A stretch of 9,148 nucleotides of DNA from NCBI GenBank assembly GCA_007123195.1, contig SKLO01000663.1, positions 1 through 9,148 of the forward strand. Direction: 5' to 3'. Made by a program: the position numbers and the translations under genes. Positions 1-9,148 of this stretch are shown piece after piece; within the stretch, counting starts at the first letter, position 1; each line of letters opens with the position of its first letter. The notes under the pieces are model-generated. The model was not told the DNA's origin. It worked only from the letters and a program-made list of their open reading frames with translations, and made no database searches. The DNA is from Verrucomicrobiales bacterium (lineage in GTDB: Bacteria > Verrucomicrobiota > Verrucomicrobiia > Verrucomicrobiales > SKLO01).

Positions 1-116
1 ATGACCTCGGTGTAGTTGTTGACCTCGAATGAAGTGCTACCGTTGCTGTAGAGGCGGACGTAGCGGCCCTTGACGCCGTCGACCATCATCACGCGGCCGT
101 GGTTGGTCTCTTGTGC
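1..116 (-). pseudogene. C-terminal fragment of a discoidin (F5/8 type C)-like domain, cut by the left edge
   Basis: Reading the minus strand from 116 down gives 38 uninterrupted codons. They contain ETNHGR, then VDGVKGRYVRLYSNGSTS and NNYTEV. The pattern GRYVRLYSNGST...N.YTEV matches, from memory, the last strands of discoidin-like domains in secreted or surface proteins of Planctomycetes and Verrucomicrobia, which usually continue into EVYG. The reading frame runs on past base 1. A whole domain would need over 100 residues upstream, but the gyrA stop codon lies only 26 bases before this stretch and the same frame inside gyrA shows no domain sequence. I therefore read it as a 5'-truncated remnant. 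The alternative is a short gene starting at the in-frame GTG (92) or ATG (89 or 86). The family call is fairly firm; pseudogene status is inferred. Confidence 0.5.
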
Positions 117-142
117 ATGGCGGGCATGCGGGTGTTGGGGGA

Positions 143-2836
<2,694 letters not shown>

Positions 2837-2859
2837 GTAAAATGGAAAGTGGAAAAGTC

Positions 2860-2877
2860 AGGCTCAGGCTCAGGCTC
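2860..2877. repeat. Three perfect tandem copies of AGGCTC
   Basis: AGGCTC occurs three times head to tail (2860-2865, 2866-2871, 2872-2877), covering the stop codon of the 129-residue gene and the start of the 33-base gap before gyrA. The rest of the gap (2837-2856) is made of similar A/G-rich units around TGGAAA on this strand. It looks like a small slippage-generated simple repeat. Confidence 0.7.
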
Positions 2878-3259
2878 TTGAGAGCGCGTTGGCGGAGACG
2901 AAAAGGTTGCGCACGCGGAAGGCGGCGGGGGATTCCTGGATCAGGATGGCCTTGAGATTGGGTGTTTTGGCGGCGAACCAGGGGCGCTTGAAGACGCGGT
3001 CCCGCTGGTCCACCCAGTTCGGGCAGGCATAGCCCTGCTCCTGGCACAGCAGGGCGGCAGAGGAGGCCAGATAGGCATCGGCAAGGCCGTCGTCATCCAG
3101 CAGTTCGGCAAGCCTCTCGGGTTCGTCCTCCAGCAGGACGGTGTCCGGGGCGCGGCGGAAACGGTCGAGGAAGTTGCGCAATGCAAATCCGAAATCGTCC
3201 GGCTTGCGGACGTTGCACATGCTTTCTTTGAGGCTTCTTTGTCGGTCACTCGGATTCAT
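2870..3259 (-). CDS. Conserved hypothetical protein with NLFVSANALSRA C-terminus
   Basis: This 129-residue soluble protein has no signal peptide or membrane segment. It is helical in character, with an acidic middle (LEDEPERLAELLDDDGLADA, about residues 42-61), two cysteines (about 72 and 80), then a PWFAAK segment and an ending in ESPAAFRVRNLFVSANALSRA. I recall the ending F..RN.FVSANALSRA from a widespread family of small uncharacterised bacterial proteins, some beside nucleotidyltransferase-like or toxin-antitoxin-like genes. That link is memory, not shown here, and no such partner is visible. The start at 3259 is chosen because its ATG overlaps the stop of the upstream gene in ATGA, the usual sign of translational coupling. 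A longer reading up to 3355 lies wholly inside the neighbour and adds nothing recognisable. Function unknown; it sits between gyrB and gyrA and is probably cotranscribed with them. Confidence 0.75.
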   Translation of the reverse strand: MNPSDRQRSLKESMCNVRKPDDFGFALRNFLDRFRRAPDTVLLEDEPERLAELLDDDGLADAYLASSAALLCQEQGYACPNWVDQRDRVFKRPWFAAKTPNLKAILIQESPAAFRVRNLFVSANALSRA

Positions 3260-3471
3260 GATGGATCCCCCAGTTCGGAAACGATCTCTTCGATGAAGAA
3301 GCGGATCTTGGGGTGAATCAGGTTTTCCTTGTAGTAGCTGGCGACAAGATCGCACTGCCTGCCAATGGTGTCCTTGGCGAAGATATCCCAGCCATGCACA
3401 GCGGACCAGACGTTCTCCCCGATTTCCATCGCTTCACGGTAAATCTCAAGGTCATTGATCGGACTCTTCAT
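3256..3471 (-). CDS. Small protein with four-helix-bundle (S23)-like N-terminus, possibly shortened
   Basis: This 71-residue protein starts MKSPINDLEIYREAMEIGE and continues to GWDIFAKDTIGRQ (residues 28-39). That stretch resembles helices 1 and 2 of the four-helix-bundle family first known from 23S rRNA intervening sequences (S23). Family members, as I recall them, continue after the Gln with a segment like LVRAADSIAAN-SEG and are about 115-130 residues long. Here the sequence passes directly to CDLVASYYKEN and a different ending, so the core helix appears missing. It could be an internally deleted relic or a separate short family. The ATG at 3471 is preferred because AGGA lies five bases upstream; a longer start at 3537 would overlap the end of gyrB by 23 bases. 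Its stop overlaps the next start (ATGA at 3259-3256), suggesting a coupled pair. Function unknown. Confidence 0.65.
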   Translation of the reverse strand: MKSPINDLEIYREAMEIGENVWSAVHGWDIFAKDTIGRQCDLVASYYKENLIHPKIRFFIEEIVSELGDPS

Positions 3472-3514
3472 GTTTTTCCTGATGACCAATGACGGCTGAC
3501 CGTTGACCCAACTT

Positions 3515-6130
<2,616 letters not shown>

Positions 6131-6188
6131 AGGCGGCAACGCAATGCAGCTCCGGCGTGGTCGGCACCGTGGACTGGGGACGGGCGGC

Positions 6189-6201
6189 GGCCATAATGGC
6201 C
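6189..6201. repeat. 13-base palindrome GGCCAT-A-ATGGCC
   Basis: The perfect six-base arms around one A lie 59 bases upstream of the gyrB start on the divergent strand. This is a plausible operator half of the region, paired with a second palindrome of the same geometry whose centre is 23 bases away. No regulator can be named from the sequence. Confidence 0.45.
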
Positions 6202-6211
6202 GGGCGCCGGT

Positions 6212-6224
6212 CCGGACAGTCCGG
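6212..6224. repeat. 13-base palindrome CCGGAC-A-GTCCGG
   Basis: The perfect six-base arms surround a single A, as in the palindrome at 6189-6201. Its centre (6218) is 23 bases, roughly two helical turns, from the first centre (6195). It could be a second operator copy for a dimeric regulator, or chance in GC-rich DNA. Confidence 0.4.
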
Positions 6225-6425
6225 CGAACTGGGTGTTCAGCGCGGGCGGAACCGAATGACCGGAGAGAAGAAGATGGCACAGGATGCCATTCTGCGCCAC
6301 ATGTTTAAGCAGTGTCAGCCGGCCGGCAAGCCGGTTGACGCCCGGCCGCCGGAGCCCGACCTGCGGGCGGCGGCGTCTGCGGCCACGAGGCTGTGGGCAG
6401 CGGATGTTGGGAGATGCTTCAAACC

Positions 6426-7859
6426 ATGGACATGCGAGAATTTGATTGGATTGTCATCGGCGGCGGCAGCGCCGGCTACGCGGCCGCGCGCAGCGGAGTG
6501 GAACTGGGCCTGGAGACCGCGGTGGTCGACGCTTCGGAGGAATTGGGCGGGCTGTGCATCCTGCGCGGCTGCATGCCGAGCAAGACCCTGATTGAGTCGG
6601 CCAACCGGTTGCGGTCGGCCCGGCGGGCGGCGGAGTTCGGCCTGCGGGTGGGCGACACCCGCGCCGAGGTGCCGGAGATTATTGCCCGCAAGCGGGAGTT
6701 GATCGCCGATTTTGCCGGTTACCGCCAGGGTCAGCTGACGGACGGGCGGTTTGAACTGCTGCGCGGGCGGGCCCGGTTTGTCGATCCGCACACGCTGGAA
6801 GTGCAGCCGCTGGATGGCTCGGCGCCCTACCAGGTGCGGGGGCGCTGCTTCTGCATCGCCACCGGGTCGGTGATCCACGTGCCGCCGTTTCCCGGGCTGG
6901 ACGGGGTGCCGTTCTGGAACAGCGATGACGTGCTGCAGGCGGAGCAGGTGCCGGAGCGGGTGGCGGTGTTCGGGGGCGGGGCGATCGCGCTGGAGATGGC
7001 GTGCTATTTCGAGGGGTTGGGGCGCGAGGTGACCGTGATTCAGCGCAGCGAGCGGGTGCTGACGGGTCTGGACGCCGATCTGACGAAGGCGTTGACCGGG
7101 GCGATGGAGGAGCGCGGCATCAGGGTGTTGTGCGGCCGGCAGCCGCGGCAAGTGAGCCGGCGCGGGGAGTTGGTGCGGATCGAACTAGAGGCCTCCGGCC
7201 GGGGCGGGGTGGGAGATGAAGCCGCGGAGGAGTCGCTGGAGGTCGGGGCGGTGTTGGTGGCCACCGGTCGGAAGCCGGCGCTGGACGGGCTCGGCCTTGA
7301 GCGGGCGGGGGTGGAACGGGACGGGGGCGGGGGGGTCCGGGTGGACGCGTCGATGGCCAGCAATGTGCCGCATGTGTTCGCTGCCGGGGACGCGTGCAGC
7401 GATCTGGCGGTGGTGCATGTGGCGGTGGATCAGGGCGAAACGGCGGCGCGCAATGCGGCCCGCAGGCTGGGCCGCGAGGTTTCGGCGCGCCGCTACGATG
7501 ACCGGCTCAAGCTGTTTGGAATTTTCACCGATCCCGAGGTGGCGGCGGTGGGACTGGGCGAGGAGGAAGCCCGGCGGCGCGGCCTCCCCGTGCGGGCGGC
7601 TGGCTACCCCTTTGCGGATCACGGCAAGTCGATGGTGCGCGGGGAGACCCACGGTTTTGTCAAGATGGTGGCGCACGCCGAGACCGGCGAATTGCTGGGT
7701 GCCTCGGTGGTGGGGCCCGAGGCGACCGAATTGATTCACGAGGTGGTGGTGGCGATGCATTTCCGGGCGACGGCCTCCGACTTCATGCGCATCCCGCATT
7801 ACCATCCGACGCTGGCGGAAATCTGGACTTATCCGGCGGAGGAATTGGCGGGGGCATGA
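6426..7859 (+). CDS. Class I pyridine nucleotide-disulfide oxidoreductase (dihydrolipoyl dehydrogenase-like)
   Basis: This 477-residue flavoenzyme of the lipoamide dehydrogenase/glutathione reductase family moves electrons between NAD(P)H, FAD and a substrate through a redox disulfide. The FAD-binding start is IVIGGGSAGYAAA (9-21). The redox pair is Cys44/Cys49 in GGLCILRGCMPSK. A second Rossmann motif GGGAIALE (183-190) is followed by VTVIQRSERV, which lacks the acidic residue typical of NADH enzymes. FAAGDAC (318-324) binds FAD. The dimerisation domain ends with HYHPTLAE, giving the catalytic His460-Glu465. There is no CC tail as in mercuric reductase, and no lipoyl or E1/E2 genes are adjacent, so the substrate is uncertain. 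The ATG at 6426 is chosen because it leads directly into the FAD fold with GGGAG 12 bases upstream; the GTG at 6393 and ATG at 6414 are alternatives. Confidence 0.93.
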   Translation: MDMREFDWIVIGGGSAGYAAARSGVELGLETAVVDASEELGGLCILRGCMPSKTLIESANRLRSARRAAEFGLRVGDTRAEVPEIIARKRELIADFAGYRQGQLTDGRFELLRGRARFVDPHTLEVQPLDGSAPYQVRGRCFCIATGSVIHVPPFPGLDGVPFWNSDDVLQAEQVPERVAVFGGGAIALEMACYFEGLGREVTVIQRSERVLTGLDADLTKALTGAMEERGIRVLCGRQPRQVSRRGELVRIELEASGRGGVGDEAAEESLEVGAVLVATGRKPALDGLGLERAGVERDGGGGVRVDASMASNVPHVFAAGDACSDLAVVHVAVDQGETAARNAARRLGREVSARRYDDRLKLFGIFTDPEVAAVGLGEEEARRRGLPVRAAGYPFADHGKSMVRGETHGFVKMVAHAETGELLGASVVGPEATELIHEVVVAMHFRATASDFMRIPHYHPTLAEIWTYPAEELAGA

Positions 7860-7877
7860 AGGTGGAGGGGTGGTCGG

Positions 7878-7885
7878 TATAAAAT
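7878..7885 (+). promoter_or_regulatory. Possible -10 element TATAAAAT upstream of the bactofilin gene
   Basis: TATAAAAT stands out in GC-rich DNA in the 70-base gap after the oxidoreductase stop. It would start transcription about 35-50 bases before the bactofilin gene. No good -35 hexamer lies 16-18 bases upstream, so the call rests on the -10 match only. Confidence 0.3.
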
Positions 7886-7929
7886 TTGCGTCACCCCGGA
7901 GTTAATCCGTTGACAGCCTTTGGCGGCGA

Positions 7930-8484
7930 GTGGTAACTGGCCGCGTGCTGAAGCAAATCATAGGTCAAAATCCAGGCGGTCAGGGCGCGCCTGCACCCCA
8001 GGCGGCTCGCTCAAGCGAAACCCACGCAAACTACCCGACGCAAACTCCGGGACAGCCGGCACCACGAAGTGGCATGAGTAAAAACATTCTTTCCAGCGAC
8101 GTCGAGATCAAGGGATCTCTGAAGTTTTCCAATGATCTGATCATCGATGGCCGGATTGAGGGAGAAGTCACCTCCGATGGCAGCCTGACTGTGGGGGAGA
8201 ACGCCCTGATTCAAGGGGAGATCAAAACCAAGTCGGTGACCATTTTCGGCAAGGTCAAGGGCAACATCACCGTGGCCGAGCGTTGTGAACTGAAGTCCAA
8301 TGCCGTGCTGGAGGGGGATATTGCGGCCGGCACGCTTTCCATTGAGGAAGGTGCCACCTTCATGGGCCAATCCTCGGTTGGTCGCAAGCCGGGCGGCAGC
8401 GGTGGCGGCGAGCAGCGCCCGGCCGCTTCGGGCGGAGGTGCAGGCTCGGGCGCCAAGGCGGCCTCGCCAGCTTCGCGCCCTTGA
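7930..8484 (+). CDS. Bactofilin (polymer-forming cytoskeletal protein)
   Basis: Bactofilins self-assemble without nucleotide into filaments that scaffold cell-wall enzymes, stalks or polar complexes, usually at the inner face of the cytoplasmic membrane. Residues about 54-148 form the core, a right-handed beta-helix with regular short repeats: SSDVEIKGSLKF, LIIDGRIEGEV, LTVGENALIQGEI, VTIFGKVKGNI, NAVLEGDI and LSIEEGATFMG. The tails are disordered: a Pro/Gln/Ala-rich N-terminus (13-48) and a Gly/Ala/Ser-rich C-terminus (149-184), the usual bactofilin layout. The start is uncertain. GTG at 7930 gives 184 residues with only GGCGG nearby; GTG at 7945 begins VLKQIIGQ; ATG at 8074 begins MSKNILSSDVE just before the core and gives 136 residues. 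It follows the oxidoreductase by 70 bases and precedes a zinc-ribbon gene that may work with it. The family call is secure. Confidence 0.93.
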   Translation: MVTGRVLKQIIGQNPGGQGAPAPQAARSSETHANYPTQTPGQPAPRSGMSKNILSSDVEIKGSLKFSNDLIIDGRIEGEVTSDGSLTVGENALIQGEIKTKSVTIFGKVKGNITVAERCELKSNAVLEGDIAAGTLSIEEGATFMGQSSVGRKPGGSGGGEQRPAASGGGAGSGAKAASPASRP

Positions 8485-8494
8485 CGAGGCGCCT
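8456..8494 (+). repeat. Stem-loop spanning the bactofilin stop codon
   Basis: AGGCGGCCTCG (8456-8466) pairs with CGAGGCGCCT (8485-8494) over ten base pairs with one bulged G and an 18-base loop containing the stop codon. It could slow ribosomes or help end transcription, but no T-run follows, so it is not a standard intrinsic terminator. Confidence 0.35.
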
Positions 8495-8913
8495 GCAAAC
8501 GGGTGCCCTCGGACTCGATCGCGTCGGAGTCGAGCTGGCCGCGACGGTTTGAAGCGGAGGTCGGGGATTCGGTTCGGCGGTCGATTCAGGCTTGCGCTCG
8601 GCGTGGTGCCAAAGGATACGTAGGCGTCGACACGGCGGGATCATTCTCCGGTGGCCCTGTGGCCGGGCTGCTGCGATGATGCCTCCGTGGCAGGAATTTC
8701 CGCGTCATGCAGCGGGTTGGTCGGTCGCAGCGTAGACCGCACTAAGCGGTTTACTTGAACCGGGTCGCGCCTCCGCACCAACGCACCAGATTCAGGTTCG
8801 ACGGGCGACCCACCTCCCCTGTGCCATGCGTTGGCAGCCACTGACCCGCAGCCATTAATCCCATCAACGACTCCACCCCAGCTTCCCAGCCACCCCCTGA
8901 ACGCCAGGGACAA
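8485..8913. other. 429-base region without a convincing gene
   Basis: No reading frame here on either strand shows recognisable protein sequence. A minus-strand frame across 8641-9099 is Arg/Pro/Gly-rich and overlaps the antisense of the zinc-ribbon gene, so I regard it as a shadow. The region holds several inverted repeats: GACTCGA/TCGGAGTC at about 8509-8528, the palindrome GGAATTTCC at 8693-8701 and the structured stretch listed at 8716-8782. It must include the promoter or readthrough path for the zinc-ribbon gene, but no clear promoter is visible. Confidence 0.5.
8716..8782 (+). other. Possible structured RNA or weak terminator
   Basis: An inner hairpin AGACCGC-ACTAA-GCGGTTT (8734-8752) is followed by ACTT, a modest T-rich tail. 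An outer helix can form between GTTGGTCGG (8716-8724) and CCG-C-ACCAAC (8773-8782), nine pairs with one bulge. A competing pairing GGGTCGC (8762-8768) with GCGACCC (8805-8811) is also possible. This could end the bactofilin transcript or be a leader of the next gene. It matches no RNA family I know. Confidence 0.3.
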
Positions 8914-9148
8914 GTGGAAATCACGTGTCCCCAGTGCGGCGGTCGCCAGTGGGAGAGTGCGCACGCGCTTTCCACCAATTGTCGGCAGTGCGGCTGCTAT
9001 ATCCGCTTCAAGCGGCCGCCGCTGTGGCAACGCCTGCGCCGGGGCGCGACCACGGCTCCCGAGTCTCCCCCGCCCAGCGAGGGGCCGCGATTTCGCCATA
9101 CGGTAGTGGCGATCAAGGCGAATCCGGACCAGTCAGCCCCGGGAACCG
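8914..9148 (+). CDS. Zinc-ribbon protein, N-terminal part; runs off the right edge
   Basis: The 78 visible residues begin VEITCPQCGGRQWES and hold a zinc ribbon with Cys5/Cys8 and Cys23/Cys26 (CPQC...CRQC, 14 residues between pairs). A basic stretch follows (RFKRPPLWQRLRRG, 31-44), then a Pro/Ser/Glu linker and FRHTVVAIKANPD. The frame is open at the window end. In Verrucomicrobia I recall proteins with one or two such ribbons fused to a bactofilin-like domain, often beside a classical bactofilin, so this may be a bactofilin partner. That is inference, since the downstream domain is not visible. The start is taken as the GTG at 8914 with AGGGA (8906-8910) just before it. The frame stays open up to a TGA at 8842, and the upstream peptide (INDSTPASQPPPERQGQ) looks linker-like, so a non-standard earlier start (for example ATT at 8854) is possible. 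Confidence 0.7.
   Translation, partial: MEITCPQCGGRQWESAHALSTNCRQCGCYIRFKRPPLWQRLRRGATTAPESPPPSEGPRFRHTVVAIKANPDQSAPGT

Larger units (their letters stand above)
6131..6425. promoter_or_regulatory. Divergent intergenic region between gyrB and the oxidoreductase gene
   Basis: These 295 bases must hold the promoters for the leftward gyrase operon and the rightward oxidoreductase gene. I see no good sigma-70 pair on either strand; CATAAT at 6192-6197 is the best -10-like hexamer but lacks a convincing -35. Two perfect palindromes near the gyrB side are listed separately. At 6262-6276 GGAGAG is followed after six bases by ATG, opening a reading frame that runs into the oxidoreductase in another frame (see findings). 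A short hairpin CCGGC-AA-GCCGG lies near 6323-6334. Confidence 0.5.

Noticed and set aside
6131..6280. 50-residue N-terminal extension of GyrB
   Set aside because: The extra residues are Arg/Pro-rich with no family similarity and would occupy the divergent promoter region. The ATG at 6130 gives a normal GyrB N-terminus.
6393..6425. GTG start at 6393 for the oxidoreductase
   Set aside because: It adds 11 residues (VGSGCWEMLQT) that do not belong to the FAD fold; the ATG at 6426 has a purine-rich site at a better position.
7185..7805. 206-codon minus-strand open frame opposite the oxidoreductase
   Set aside because: It is antisense to conserved oxidoreductase sequence; the His/Arg/Pro-rich product is a mirror artefact.
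7910..7938. TTGACA -35 hexamer before the bactofilin gene
   Set aside because: The matching -10 position reads GTAACT or TAACTG, a poor fit, and it would fall inside the coding region if the GTG at 7930 is the start.
8795..8801. GGTTCGA resembling a tRNA T-loop
   Set aside because: The flanking bases cannot form a T-stem (ATTCA against CGGGC), and no acceptor or anticodon stems are present around it.
8641..9099. 152-codon minus-strand open frame at the right end
   Set aside because: Its product is Arg/Gly/Pro-rich without recognisable motifs, and it is antisense to the zinc-ribbon gene with its clear CxxC pairs.

Overview
The window is GC-rich and gene-dense. It carries a DNA gyrase locus on the minus strand (gyrB, then two small unrecognised genes, then gyrA, read from right to left). 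To its right, on the plus strand, are a flavin disulfide oxidoreductase, a bactofilin and the start of a zinc-ribbon protein. The organism looks like a member of the Verrucomicrobiota/PVC group, perhaps an Opitutae-like lineage. This is inference from three things: a GyrA quinolone-pocket sequence (HGDQAIYP) that I associate with PVC bacteria, a bactofilin beside a zinc-ribbon gene, and a discoidin-type tail typical of PVC secreted proteins. No rRNA or other marker here proves it.

Layout. Positions 1-116 (minus) encode the last part of a discoidin (F5/8 type C)-like domain running off the left edge. Its upstream part is missing because gyrA ends 26 bases before it. gyrA (143-2836) and gyrB (3515-6130) encode complete type II topoisomerase subunits with all key catalytic motifs. 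Between them sit a 71-residue protein, whose N-terminus resembles the four-helix-bundle/S23 family, and a 129-residue conserved hypothetical protein. These two overlap by ATGA and lie in the same direction as the gyrase genes, so the four genes probably form one transcript.

A 295-base divergent intergenic region (6131-6425) separates gyrB from a plus-strand class I pyridine nucleotide-disulfide oxidoreductase (6426-7859). It contains two 13-base palindromes. The oxidoreductase has an intact redox-active cysteine pair and His-Glu dyad, but its substrate is not evident. A bactofilin (7930-8484) follows after 70 bases. Then comes a 429-base stretch with several inverted repeats and no convincing gene. 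A zinc-ribbon protein starts near 8914 and is cut by the right edge; it may be a second bactofilin-associated protein.

Most of the window is housekeeping DNA. I do not see a clearly new multi-gene system. The parts most worth a second look are the small gene pair inside the gyrase operon, the unusual GyrA drug-pocket residues, the truncated discoidin remnant and the bactofilin/zinc-ribbon neighbourhood.
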